Source: Dictyophora rubrovolvata (lineage: Eukaryota; Basidiomycota; Agaricomycetes; Phallales; Phallaceae). From it: DNA of 64,000 bases. The stretch spans positions 372,001 to 436,000 of the forward strand of contig CP114118.1 of NCBI GenBank assembly GCA_029959195.1, written 5' to 3'. The translations under genes were made by a program, and so were the position numbers. Of the stretch, positions 45,883 through 58,800 are shown piece after piece. Position 1 is the first letter of the stretch, and each line of letters opens with the position of its first letter. The notes below the pieces were generated by a model, which was not told where the DNA came from, did not search any database, and saw only the letters and a program-made list of their open reading frames with translations.

Positions 45883-48800
45883 ATGTCCGAAACAGCTAGT
45901 TTGACCACAAAAGCAGCGCACTTCGAGGCTCCAAATGAAGGTGGCGAAGGTTCTGGAAGTGCCTTGGAAGTGCCTTTACAGGATGATTCTTCTGGTGACC
46001 AGGGAGCTGCGCTAGTTGCTAAGAATTCCAAATCTCCATCCATAAACGCTGCAGTGACTTCCTTGAACGAGGAAAACAAGCAACCTGCCACTGTGAAAGG
46101 CAAACAGTCTGATGAAACGATAGCACATTTAGTTGCCCTCTTCCGCGATTTTCTTGGTGGATCTCTTGTTTTGGGATATAAAAATTCACCACTTACATAC
46201 TTTCCAGAGGCTGCGCCCAACCCAGCGACATCTAATCATACTCCTACACAACGAAACACAGGGCGCAAAAGGTTTTTCGGACTGACAAAAGGTTCACAAC
46301 CCGAAACTGGGTGTGAGTACTGTTGTTCTGTTTACTTTGGATATTGAATATAATTCATACTAGCAAATAATCGATACGATTATGAACAGAAATATCCCAC
46401 GGACCAACATGGAAAAGAGTTAGATGAGAATGCTCGTGTTTGGTTGACTTACCTTGATGAAGCCGAAGCGTTTGATCGTGAGAGAGTAGAAGGATGGAAA
46501 GAGACAGTAGATGTCCTCTTGGTTTTTGTAGGCAGAATATACATGCTCGGAATATTCTTCAAAGCTTACTACTTACTAGGCTGGCCTCTTTTCTGGCGTT
46601 ATAACGACATTCGTCTCACAGGCTTCTCAAAGCCTTCAACAAGCTAATACTCAAGTGTTAGCATCCTTATTATTTGAAATGGCCCAAATACTACGAGCAC
46701 AATTCAGGGGCACACCGATGAGCGACATCCCCAATTTGACACCAATCCCTACTTCGTCGTTCCAGCCGTCGACAAACACAATCTTAGTGAACGGTCTGTG
46801 GTTTACTAGTCTAGCCATCACTTTATCCACCGCGCTATTTGCTGTCCTTGCCAAACAATGGCTCCATTATTATTTGTCTTCTATCACCGGAACAGCCCAT
46901 GAAAAGGCGAGGGTCAGGCAACTGCGGTTCAAAGGCTTCGAATTGTGGAAGGTTGGTGCCATTGTCGACCTCCTCCCCATCCTCTTGCATCTTGCTGTTG
47001 GTATCTTCCTTATGGGCATTATCATACTATTGTTTCCCCTGGATGTTCGCATCGCCTTGACCATCGTCGTCATTACGGGTATCACATATTCCTTATATTT
47101 CATCTCTGTGATACTGCCCATTCGGTATCCGGAATGTCCGTATACGACTTCGTTAACAATTTACGTTGGGGTTCTTGTCTTTTACTTGCGAACAATCCTC
47201 CGTTGGATTAGCAGGACTTTAGAAAAGGGGTTTCAGGCTGTTTGGAGAAGAATAAATTTTGAAGCTCAATCTACTGTTCGGTGTCTCCTTCACTACACTC
47301 GGGGCCTCTTCCGACATGCATTCACTTTCATCTTGAAGTTAGTTGGCTTCATATGTTGTGGTTTTCAGAAGTTCCAGGACACAATATTCACCGAAGAACT
47401 CCCCAAATTCACAAATTGGAGAGAAGATAGTATAAAGAAAGCTGTCAAGAATGCGACTTCCCTCGATTATGAGGCACTGGATTGGCTTTATGCGACTTCT
47501 CCAAATAGGAGTGTTCATCGAATTATTGCACGGTGTGTAGCCGTGCATCCAAGTATCGGTCAGCAATTCGCACTCGATATTCTTGGCAATCTCTGGAGGA
47601 CTTTGGAGATCAGTGAAACAAATGTCGTGGATTTGCGTTATGGCTTGTGTCTGGATATCCTGACTAATTGGCGCAACCACTGGTATCTACTCCAGTCTAT
47701 TCTTGATGTGGAAGAAAATCAACTGGAGGAAGCAGAGTATCGAAGTTATTTTCGAATTGTCGGGGATGTAATGCGTCTTAATTATGACCAAATCATGAAG
47801 AATGCCATCAACAACAATCTCAAACTCCCATTGGTCATGTGGTGTTTTTTCTTCAAAAAGGTGTCAGGAGATGCTACAGTGGTTGTGCATATACTCACCT
47901 CTGGACAGAATGGCCTATTCAAAGATCCCACTCGCGGATCCATACATAACGCGGGTGTTATATCCTTGGATAGTGAAGAATTGGGATGGTGGAAATTTGA
48001 ATATCTTTTCCATCATTTCTTTGGCGGTGCCAAGCCTGATATTTCCTCGGGAGGCGCTGGATCCTTCGAAACACGTTATCGCCTCCTTATCGCTATCTAT
48101 CGCAACCTTACCTCCGATCAACCGGTTATTGCCGACAAAGAACGGAGACGCAAGTCCTTGTTGAGTCTGGTTGCCGTCTTTAGCGATTGGTTTCGTTCCA
48201 AACCCCACGTCTCATCTGAGCAGTACTTTACTTTCTTCAGAGATATTTGCTGCGTAGATGCATTCTGGAGCGAGTCTATGACAGCTAGGGTTAGAAAGCG
48301 GGTAGCAAGACGGTGCTTGTCCGGGATTTGGGACTTAATGGACACTAATGTGGCCAAACGCTTCCTTTTTACGGAATGTGACGACCTCTCTCCCGTGTAT
48401 CAATGGTGTTCACAAGATCTCCACCCAGATCTCTCAATGGACACAACTCCCATATTCACACTGTTATTCATGCCACGGAACCGCGATAGTCTACGCACCC
48501 TCCTCTCTTGTGATCCCGACGCTGTATCCCACTTCACAAATTGTTTTCACAACTTAGTGAATTGTGACGATTTCCATTTTTCAAGATTCAAAACCATGTA
48601 TCCGAACCTAATGGATCTCCTCAAGTCTGCGAACCCAAAGGTACCTTTGTTCAACATTCTCTACAACTCGTCCGTGCTTGTGCAACTATGGAAGTTCCTT
48701 GTGTTTCACAAATATGATCCGAAAAAGTTTCTTCATGTTGTAAAATCGAAGCTTAACCAGGAGAAGTTGGATGTGCTCTATGCTGCCATGACTGAGCAAG

Positions 48801-48949
48801 CACGATCTAATAAAGTCTCGAACTACCGTGCCCAGAAATTGGGGTATGACAAAGCCACAGACATTCTTGATGCTCTTGAGGCATCTGCGCGCGAGTTTGA
48901 ACAAATCATCGGTGTGTCCCACCCACGACTCGAGTCCACTACCGAATAA
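45883..48949 (+). CDS. DUF6535 multi-pass membrane protein, copy 2
   Basis: Four exons join in frame: 45883-46156, 46208-46312, 46364-46527 and 46580-48949, about 970 aa. Exon 3 has the same length (164) as in the other copies. The acidic N-terminal tail MSETASLTTKAAHF ends RDFL. Next come the WLTYLDEAEAFDRERV block and hydrophobic segments (AGLFSGVITTFVSQA, NGLWFTSLAITLSTALFAVL, LLPILLHLAVGIFLMGIIIL and one more). The long soluble part contains ALDWLYATSPNRSVHRII. The stop at 48949 comes about 40 codons earlier than in copy 1, although similarity continues past it (EERAQVFGVNEVFSQVFH). This copy may therefore have a slightly shortened C-terminus or an unseen last intron. The function is unknown. 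It is bracketed by repeats R3/R4 at both sides. Confidence 0.85.
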
Positions 48950-49109
48950 TCTGCACCCAATGAGTGCGCGGTAGACAGGGATCATGATATTGAAGAGCGT
49001 GCCCAGGTGTTTGGTGTGAACGAGGTATTTTCACAAGTATTTCATCTCAGTCCCTCTGCTAAGGCATATATATGCACAGCGTAAAGGCTTCGACTCCATA
49101 GCTCAATGA

Positions 49110-49725
49110 ACAAAACAAGCATTCGGGTCTGTTTGACCAAAGACATTCGTCAAATAGATCGCAATAGAAATCAAGATCTTGGGCACTTTTAAATGTCAAG
49201 ACGCTTTTCTCTATGTAACTAATGAATACGATTGCGCTCGGATTGCATATGCTGTGATTATACATATTCTCTAGTGACCGCTCTTATAGTGTGCTGAGAC
49301 CAGTGGAGCCATAAATAATCAGTCTTAAATTCGAAAACATTCTCGCAGCATTTAGTGGACAAGACTAGGTTCTTTATCAGTATAATATTACGCGGGAATA
49401 ATTATGTTGTACTATTACATGCTACTGATGGCTAACACCGTGACTTTCGAAAACGGTAAGAAAACTGAACAATGATAGACAAACGGAATCATATTTAGAC
49501 ACAGTCCACCAGTAATTGCATTTTTCCGATCTTCGTTCATCAAAAATGACCGATAAATGTGTGATGGCCATCCCCCGCGGGTTGATCCAGAGTCAGTGTA
49601 TAATCGTGTCGCAAAATTCTAATAGCCTGTGAACTCGTGGTAATGAAGATCCACCATAAGACGAAATGATTGACGAGCCAATTTGAACCTGAAGTGGACG
49701 TATAGTAATAACTGTGATAATCGTC
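49110..49725 (+). repeat. Conserved 3' flank of DUF6535 copy 2
   Basis: Non-coding sequence aligning with the reverse complement of 11000-11588. Similarity runs from AAGCATTCGGGTCTGTTTG to about the GTGATAATCGTC near 49710. The same GATAATCGTC motif borders repeats near 45478 and (reversed) 17155. Confidence 0.75.
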
Positions 49726-50284
49726 TTTGTCTAACAGTGGGCATGAAATACGCATGCACCAACTTCGTTCGCGCGCGAGATCTCCTACGAAGGCCGCCTA
49801 ACTGGAGATCGTCGCCATTTGAGCGCCAAATTTACCGTTGTTGAAGGAACAGGTTGTTCAAAGCATACGCTCATGTTTCGGGAGACACAAAGCTTGAAGA
49901 ACGGTAAATGAGCTGGACGACGATTCTCACTGGGTAGCTTCAGAAGCTGACGGGCACATTTCTAGTAACAATGATGCAGAATCGGTCACTGTGAAAAATG
50001 GCCGCAGAACACATTTGGGAAGGGTTCACTCGCGAAAAGGCCAATGGAAAGACAACTGCGGTAAGGGTTATAATCGAAGTCGGAGAGGACATTTCGTTGA
50101 AACCTCCGTTATGCCAGTTCAAAATGAGGACACACACCTATCTCAGTTTAATTCTCGTCTGTCTTCTGATGCTGACAAGGCCCAACGCGCAGGGTTAGAC
50201 GGAAGGACTGGTAATTTCGGAAATTCGAACCAGAGTGATGGTTCAATAGGTTGAAGAAAGGGAGATCGTGTTGCTGGTGTTTTG

Positions 50285-50465
50285 GAGAAGCTCAGCCCGC
50301 TTTTATAGAACGAGAGGTTTCAATGCTGCTCGCACGGTGCGCACGCATATCCTCTTAAACCGTGGTCATCAATATCAATGTTCAAATGCCCACCCGAATG
50401 TGGACCATTAGCAATGGTTTTCTCAAATGCACGGACCGGAGCCGAACCTACTGCTTGTGTCAGTG
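50285..50465 (+). repeat. Dispersed repeat R3, copy b
   Basis: This is the direct-orientation partner of 44865-45040. From 49726 to 50285 there is only an open frame at 49991-50254 (MKNGRRTHLGRVHS), which I do not recognise and do not call. Confidence 0.6.
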
Positions 50466-50534
50466 AGGAGAGACGTTGGGACAATAATATGGCTCTGGGC
50501 TTATTATACACCTAATGGCGTTTAGTACAATGCA

Positions 50535-50710
50535 GCGATAACCGTCTTTTTCAATGGCCGTTGTGCGTGTTGAATACATTTTTGAAAATCCCTTGCCACT
50601 GGCATGCCTATTCTTCAACATATTCCCAATCGCTATTACTAGTGATCAATGTTGCCAGCAGCTACAGGGACTTGAGCAAATCGTGATAAGTATCAAGTTC
50701 TAATCATGAT
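50535..50710 (+). repeat. Dispersed repeat R4, copy b
   Basis: This is the direct-orientation partner of 45481-45610. Together with R3b it forms a shorter version of the 44.9-45.6 kb block, lacking the R2 segment. Confidence 0.55.
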
Positions 50711-52386
50711 TTTAAAAAAACCTTCAATATAGTGAACGCCCGTTCCGTATCCTAATTGGGCATGCATCCGTGCACTCCTTGCTAAGGAGTTGACGCATTC
50801 GTATTACGTAAGGCCATAACGCCCACCCTTTCAACTCTGGACTTGGTCTTTAGCTCAAAACAGGATAGCCAACTACGCTGTATTATTGCCATCCATCCCT
50901 ACCTGATTGCATATCTCGTTCTATAGTATCGTAATCGCTGCCATCGATATTTAACGCAAACTCACTGAGGACACGTTTCTTCACACCACTCCCGGAGACG
51001 TATATCCTCATTCTCGCGAGAACGACTCTCAAATATCGCACACCATATTCTGACTACGTGAGTTTGCGTGGGAAATCTGTTAGGTTGTGGGTGTATGAGC
51101 GTACGCAATGTTGCATTGAGCGAAAAGGCGAGGGTCGCGGTTAACAAGAGGGAAGAAACAGGGGATTTGGGGTCGTTGAGGAAACGATTCGGCTTGCTAA
51201 GGTCAAGGTCAAGGTCGTTACCATCTATGCAGAGTGCCTTGGAGGAGTCTTGCCTCCCTCTTCGTCTCTTTGGTACCATCCTCGCTGTCTTGATGTGTCC
51301 TGTCCTCTGGCATCCATCTACACAAAGGACTGACTCCTCATCGACATCCCTGTCGCTCTCCCTGCACCACCGCTATACATCCCCATCTGGTTCCTAATCT
51401 CATCGCTGCCATCTACGTTTAAGGCAAACTTACTCGATGCACGGGAAGACGAAATGCAGCAGCGGCAATGCATTATGCAAAAACATCGTACATAATTTGA
51501 TTCTCGTTGGTCAACGTCCTTTGATGGTCGCTGGGGCAGCGGCATTGCTCAATGCGTGTAGCAGCGCCGTTAGCGAGTCAACCCCACTGGACGCCAATCA
51601 GCCGTTAGCCGTTTTTCAGCGATATGTTCCAGCTACATAAACACCGCTATGAAATTCGAGCTGGATATGTTGGACGTCTTGCATGTACCCCGTTTGCAGA
51701 CGTGAACGAGCGTCATAATCCCTATTCCCGTTAAATGGTTACCGAATTCATTCAACGCTGAAAGCCGTCGAAACTTTAATGAGATACGATGGGTTTAGAG
51801 GTCAATTTTTTTGCGTCTAAAAACTTATAATATGCCACAAGGTAAATTCGTTTCATAGCCCAAATCCGTGTTTTTGACTTGAGTCGTATAGATACTGTGT
51901 TTATTTCACACATAATGATGAATGATGTTTTACCTGCTCCTATACCACAATTTGACGACCCGGAGTTCTGTTTACCCTATGCCTTCGGCCGACAAGGCGT
52001 CATCATTTGTTCTTTTTTCTAACAGGAAAGTTGATTTACTATCAGCAAGTCGGCTGTCTGTATGATTGAATGTCTGGTCCATTCTCACGAATATAGCGTT
52101 CTTCTCATATGTTAAATCCTACGCGACGGTCACGCTATTTCGGTTACTTTTTTATCCCACCTTGTGAAGAGCCTAGCTTTCCATTCTAATAACATATCCG
52201 GACGCGTATATGCCGTAATTTTCCCTATAAACCTCATGCACATGATCGCGTAAAGAAAAGTCCCCTTATACTCATACCCATGTTTCCTAAATTTCAAACG
52301 TGCATGGAAAGTCAGAGTTCGAATAATTTATGGTATTTAAAAACGCACACTGACGTCAAGATTATCGCTCGAGCTCAACTTGCGCG
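50711..52386. other. Intergenic with a short direct repeat
   Basis: No supported gene. A block of about 40 bases (ATCGCTGCCATC, TTTAA, GGCAAACT / GCAAACTCACT) occurs near 50935-50972 and again near 51399-51438. The open frames at 50962-51640 around it have no recognised domain. The 700 bases before the sphingomyelinase gene hold its promoter; no clear TATA box was seen. Confidence 0.45.
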
Positions 52387-55300
52387 ATGTGGGTGGACAA
52401 CAAATGCTTTCAGTTCGATAAACTATTCGCGGGCCTATTTTACCTTGTCATTGCATCGATTCATGCTGCTTCAGCGTCTGCCAGTGGTTCGACGATACAG
52501 ACACCCTCAGTTCAAATTCCTACGTCCACATCCGTATTCTTCGCTACTCCTCCAGCGTCCTTGAACGTTCCCGCCGATTTTACCGCAGGTGTACTCTTTT
52601 CAACAGATTTCTTGAAGGATTTTTTCCCAGGTTTTGGTCCTACACAAACCTCATTGGAACCTCAGCCTAAAATCACCGACCCTGTTGTATGTCCAAAACC
52701 TCAAAACCTACTGACAGCTTCTGCGTCCTAATTTCCATTCATTTAGGGTCACACCGTATTTCCTATCGATTTGACCAACCCGGATACTATTCCAACCGCC
52801 AATATCGATGATCCTGAAGTCCTACCCCCATCTCTTCTCACTAACTCGGACTCTGTCGTATCGCCAACAGCCAATCTATCAACACCCGGTTCAATCGCGC
52901 TTAGGAATCAAGCTTTTATTCAGATCTCCCAAATATTGGAAAATACCTCCGGTGCATTCACTTCGACCTGTGGTCAATGCATTGCCGGTTTATCGGTGGT
53001 GAAACAAATTGCTTTGACTGCTCCTTGGGAGGTACCGCCTTTACTCATTCAGATTTGCAATTTCACCACTGGCAATCTCGATGGTAAATAACATTCGTAC
53101 TAAAACGTCTGTCCCTAGTATACTGCTAAGCTAATGCGTTAGATTTGGGAAGCTGCGAGCAAGAATTCAGCGCTAATTCCAATGGCGATATAGCTGCGCA
53201 AGTGTTGGCCAACTCAGATTTAACAGGTCTAGACGGTCAAGCACGTTCTTCCCTTCCCTTAAATTGTTTTTTTATCTGTCCTTACTTTTGTGACTTCTTT
53301 CTTTCTTCCACCCCAGTATATGTGCAGTCAAGATTTCAATCCTCTTCGTAAAAGTTGCCCACAGCCTCCGCCGACCGATTTGACGGAACTTTTGAAGACG
53401 TGGTTCGCGAAGCCGAAACCTGCCAATGCGGTTGCTCCCCCTCCCAGTGGACAAAAAGCAATACGCGTGGTTCATCTGAGCGATTTGTAAGACAAATCTT
53501 GCGTTTTGATGGCGATGGTCACGGTGTGCTGATGATGTTTTGCCGTTATTTCAAAGCCACATTGATCCCCGTATGTATGATCCCATTGCGTCTTCCATCG
53601 TATCACGCTTTGATTGAAGATTGATTCTGTCACACATAATGCCCTGGGAATACACAGGCTATACTATTGGGACAGAAGCGAATTGCGACCAATCGCTTTG
53701 CTGCCGTCCAGGAACGTTCACGTATGTGAAAGAAGTGAACAGGTTTAAAAATGAGATTTACTCATTCATTCTTCCTTTTTTTTTTAGAACACAGGTGCCG
53801 CCTGGTCAGCTGTTGCTCCCGGCTCCAAGATTCGGAGCATACTTGTGTGACACTCCATGGCTGCTTGCGAACGCCGTTATGCATGCTATTGGTCCTCTCA
53901 CGGGTGTCAATCCGGAAGACAGCAACGGCAAGTCAAAAGTTTCTTTCCCATGATCCCAAAGCGAAGCAAATAATAATAATAATTGAGCCTACTACTAACG
54001 CGTAAAAATCTTGTTTGAAAATAGCCGAAAAACCTGTATCCTTCACTATTTTCACTGGAGATTTGGTCTCGCATGATAGTGACAATCAACTGGGACGTGC
54101 TTATGTCGAGTATGCCGAGAGCGCTACTTTTGAGCTATTCAAGGAGTATTTGGGAGGTGGTCCCGTATATGCTGCTTTGGTAGTATTATTTCGTTTTATT
54201 GATTTTTTTAGTCTATTAAGAGGTGTTTAGGGAAACCATGACACTTGGCCACAGGCATTCGATGCACCTCATAACCTTCAGCCTGAACAGCTCGCTAACC
54301 AATTTGAGTGGGCCTATTCCCATCTTGCAGAGTACGTTTGTTTGTATATTGATGCTATGAGAGTTAGATTCAGATTAAAAAACTGAAATACTAGTTTATG
54401 GGAAGCAGAAGGGTGGATTTCAAGTCAGGTTGCAGCCGTATCTAAGGCGACGTGAGCATCCCGTGCATTGGCAAATCAAACATTTTCTCTCAGTTTGAAA
54501 CTAAATTTTTAGATATGCTGCGTATTCTACGATCACCCCCTTTGGTGTGAAAATTATAACGTGCGTAGCACTGGCAGCATCTGTACTCCACCACAATCAT
54601 TAACTGTTTGTTTGATGAAGCCTTAATACCGACTTTTGGTATAATTCCAAGTGAGTGATTCTATTTTTCAGACATTAAAATCAATCGGTAACGCTCGTTT
54701 GTAGCCTGTTTAAGTAGGTTTGATGTATGGTCACAGGCATTTCCATGCTATACTCATTGATAATTTCTTGAAGCTACATCAACGTATGCTTCAATTTTTA
54801 CCAATTCATTCGCATTTTTTATACCTTAACAATTAGATGTCAAACCCGGACAATAGCGGTATGCTGAGATTCCTCACCGATGGACTACAAGCGGCGGAAG
54901 ATGCAGGTCAACGGGTTTGGATTCTAGGTCACGTTTTGCCAGGTACGTGCATACATATTATAATGCAAATAACTTTACTCAAATTTGTTTTGAATAGGAT
55001 GGGATGGTACAAACGCTCTTCCTAACCCGTCTAATTTGTTTTATCAAATCGTGGACCGCTTTTCGCCCCATGTCATCGCGAACATTTTCATGGGTCACAT
55101 TCACGACGAAGTCCGATACATCTATTATGCGTAAGCGTGACGATGAATAAGGCTTTATTCCATCTGGGTTAATTTTTGCCTCAAGCAACAATGCGACGGT
55201 TATGAATGCTGATACGGCGTTGACGACTACATGGGTTGGACCGTCTGTTACGCCGCTGACTGCATTGAATTCTGGTGAGTTGACTCTCTCTGATTTGATG

Positions 55301-55888
55301 TTTTGTTTCAGGTTAATGCCCCATATTCAGGTTTTAGTATGTATGAAGTTGACCCAGTCACGTTCGAGTACGATACCTTGAATAAGTCTTGTATTCATCG
55401 TCAACTAATGCCTACAAATGTATAGAGTTATGGAAGCATATACGTGGTTCTCCAACGTCAGCTCCTTTGCTGACGTAGATCAACGGGGCGAATTCGGTGC
55501 ATCGTGAGTCGACTCTTTTATATACTTCGCTTACCTATGTAAAGAACACCCGTCGACTGATAATTTGAAGTTATCACTTTGAGTATAGCACTCGTGAAAC
55601 TTTCGGTGTGGGTTTTGACTGGCCGGCTACTGCACCTCTGAGTGAGTCATATTTTGAGATATCGATGAACGACTCACTCGTGTATATGTAGATGCAACTT
55701 GGTGGCATCTTGTAACTGAAAGTAAGTAGCTCTAATTAAAGCTATCGAAAGTTAACTAACGAACCTTTTGACTAGGCATGGAACAAAATTCGAGTCTTGT
55801 TGAAATATTCACGTTGAACCAAGGCCGTCATTCCGTTCTCACGCAAAATGTGTGTATAGGGATGGGCTTTGTTATTATTCTCGTTTGA
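52387..55888 (+). CDS. Acid sphingomyelinase-like phosphodiesterase, secreted
   Basis: About 20 short exons, roughly 700 aa in all. The N-terminus has a hydrophobic leader (LFAGLFYLVIASIHAASASA) consistent with secretion. A saposin-B-like region with paired cysteines follows (STCGQCIAGLSVVKQIA, later MCSQDF and RKSCPQPPP). The metallophosphoesterase domain shows HLSDL then HIDPRYTIGTEANCDQSLCC across two introns, FTGDLVSHD, GNHDTWPQAFDAP, NTDFWY, GHVLPGWDGTNALPNPSN and MGHIHDEV. This is the full set of metal ligands for the ASM family, which cleaves sphingomyelin to ceramide and phosphocholine or acts on related phosphodiesters. Several Asn-x-Ser/Thr sites fit a glycosylated exoenzyme. Tiny exons near 53563, 54512 and 54630 make exact splicing uncertain, but no break was found. 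The next gene also encodes a secreted hydrolase. Confidence 0.88.
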
Positions 55889-57066
55889 CATGTCGCTGAT
55901 GCTGAAAATTTAAAAGTGCACTTCGGCAATTTGTCAAGAGGCGAAAATCTGCTATCTTCGTAGTGGGTCCTCGCCTATTGCGGCCCCTTGTCCACCGGGT
56001 TTTGGTGCCGTTTAGAAAAAAGCAGCTTGGTTGATTAAGTATTAAGTGATATATATAATAGCAGTGCGCTTCGTCCAAAAGGTGGAGTCTCGCTATAAGC
56101 CAACGTTTCTGAATATTGAATTTCGAGAGCCTCATTGACTACCCCGTGTCCAGGGATAGGGGGCGTACATCATATCTGCGGAAGTTATGCTGTCTATAAT
56201 GGCAATGAGTTTATACAACCGGGAAACATGCGCCACAGTTTGGGTGCATTTTAGGCTCGGGAATGATTTTTATAAGGAGCAGAGAGAGATATCACTTTAT
56301 AGAAGCGGACAACGTCTTTAAAGTAACAAAGAACATTTATATGTTTTCACAAGAAAGCATATCGGGTTGAATAAAGCATTAGTTTTTCTGCTGTACGGTA
56401 TGAATTGTGGTCACTTTCGCATGCAAGGGTTTTGGCGTCCCAGACGCCTCTAGTTCCAACCTCCAAGTTCCAGCTTCCCGGAAGCGAGCGCTGTTGCTGT
56501 CACAGTGTCACACGACACTTCTTTGGCCTGTCCTCGCAGGTCCTCGTGCCCTTGGTCTTTCCACAGGGTCCCCTCACACAGCTCACACCTTCACCGGCGA
56601 CAGCATAGCGGATGAGGCTGGGTCGATAGAAAGTTCAAGTCACAGAGTGTGTTCGGGAACCCAAAAATGGGGCATGGACACGGAGAGACGGGTATGGTGT
56701 CACCGTGTACAGCCGCGGGGGATTATGTTCAGGCCCAATCACGGCCTTGGTAGTCCTTTGTTCCTAACGTTCGTTTAGACTCATTTGTGAGATCAGGTTT
56801 TATTCAGCCTTTCAAAGCTCTGTCATTTTCACAGAACGATAAACGCGTCGAGGTCTCAATACATTTACCTACATTCACCTATTTGACTAAATGCCATGCT
56901 GAGTCACCGGTCTCGGTCTCGGTCTCGGTCTCGGCCAAAGGACATATTTAACCTTGTATTTAACCTTGAGGCTGTGATTATCCATTCCTATTGACAGTTT
57001 CCTCGTTTAAATACGGACTACGATGAGGTGCAAATCTATCGTCGTGTTTAACTTACCTTCAAGATA
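55889..57066. other. Intergenic with a (GGTCTC)n tract
   Basis: No supported gene. A short tandem GGTCTC repeat of about four units lies at 56909-56934. The open frames at 56405-56778 overlap each other and have no recognised domain. Confidence 0.5.
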
Positions 57067-58800
57067 ATGTTCTGTAAATTTACCTTCCTCGCTTTAGCTT
57101 TCTCTCTTCTTGTGGCTGCCAGTCCTACTAGTTCCCAACCGCGGAAGCGAAGTGTCAATCTTCACTTCCGCGGTCGACGCTCTTTGACGCAAGAAGATGG
57201 CGTTTTTGACTACGACGCAGCCGAAAAAAGTACACAAATGACTATTAGGTATGGGCTTTGTCTCACAATATGAATACTCATTCAATAATGATATCTAATA
57301 GGAAACATATCCGGAACCTAGATAATATTCAACGCAATGTTCGAGACAAAGTAGGTTCACTGATTTTGCCGTGAGTACTGGAATGTCTGATTCGTATCAA
57401 CGGATCAGAGTTCCCAAAACACAATTGTCAATGCCACCAACTTGCACCGTCGTCAATCCGACGAATCCTTGGCCGTTGAAGGAGACGACAGAGAGTGGGC
57501 AGGAACTATTTCTATCGGTACTCCGGGTTCGGCTTTCCTGGTTGATTTTGACAGTATGTCGTCTTTTCAATTGTTCTCTCCATCCCATCGCAATCACTTA
57601 ATGGTTATTACTAGCCGGCTCTGCCGACCTTTGGGTTCCGTCTTCTTCTTGCACTTTGGCGGCTTGCAGTCAGAAAAGCAAATACGATCCTGATGAGTCT
57701 TCAACGGCCAGTGCCCAAAGTGGTCTATTCCAATTCACTCACAGGAATGGCTTAGAGGTCTCAGGATCTATTTTCTCAGATACTGGTACGCCGTAAACAT
57801 TGGCAGATCAGAAATATGTGTTGAAATCGTATAGTCAATATCGCGGGGGTCAAAGTTGTCTCTCAGCATTTCGGCGTTGTTGACCATGCGTCAGACAATT
57901 TTATGGACGATCCAATTGATGGGTATGTTCATGTTCTTTTACCAAAGTTTGTCTCTAGCATCGAATACTTATGTAATTTTATAATATAGTACTGCTGGAT
58001 TGGCGTACCCTGCTTTAGCGAACATAAACAGTAATCCCTTCTTCATCAATGCTTGGCAGCAAGCTGCAGTCCCGCAGGGCCTTTTCACCATGAAACTGGC
58101 CGAAACCGGTTCTGTTATTACCCTTGGAGGCATTGAAGTAGGGTCGTTCGTTGGAAATATTGAAGGTCACCCTGTCGCTCCCTTCAGCCATGACACGTTT
58201 TCCTTTTGGTTTTTAAACGGTGCCTCTGCTAATGTGAATTTACTCCCCGCGGTTTCGAATTTTGGGACCATCATCGATAGGTATGTACCATTGCCCTGTT
58301 TGCGGAAATGTTCCCTAAATTCAAATCTTTTAAGCGGAACGAGCGTTATATACGGTCCCCCAGATCAAGTCAAATTGCTATATATGGCAGTTCCCGGTGC
58401 TGCAGTTTTCGATTCAAACGCCGGTCTTTACTCTTTTCCATGTTCCTCGGTACCTATTGTCTCGTTCGATTGGGGTGGCGTGCAATGGTCTATCAAAGAG
58501 AAGGAGTAATTTCATTTTATCATTAACAATAAGTTCTCTGTCTAACATATATTTATTTTTAGCTTCAACCTTGGACAAACTGAGTCGGGCTCTTCCGAGT
58601 GCATTGGTGCCATTGCTGGTCGGGACCTCGGACTTCCATCCAATGTATGGGTCCTTGGAGATTCGTGAGTGTATAAAGTTATTCGCTGAAATGCCAAATA
58701 GATCGTTAATTACATACTCTCTAGCTTCCTGAAGAATGTGCTCACTGTTTTCTCTTTCGAAGAAAACGCGATTGGGTTTGGACAATTGCCGCTAGCGTAG
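57067..58800 (+). CDS. Aspartic protease, family A1 (pepsin-like), secreted
   Basis: A multi-exon gene of roughly 420 aa. It starts with a signal peptide (CKFTFLALAFSLLVAASP) and a basic propeptide. The first active site FLVDFDTGSADLWVP is formed across an intron (57555 to about 57615). The flap region lies near GLFQFTHRNGLEVSG. The second active site IIDSGTSVIYGPP also spans an intron at about 58280-58334. Other marks are GLAYPALANI, GSVITLGGIEVG and a C-terminal VWVLGDSFLKNVLTVFSFEE before the stop at 58800. Both catalytic aspartates are present, so it should be active at acid pH outside the cell or in the vacuole. The intron interruption of both D-(T/S)-G motifs is shown by the frame match on each side. 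Confidence 0.9.

Noticed and set aside
49991-50254. Small plus-strand frames (87 and 66 codons) with a GKTT-like string
   Set aside because: The short Gly-Lys-Thr string is not in a proper P-loop context, the frames overlap and no domain follows.
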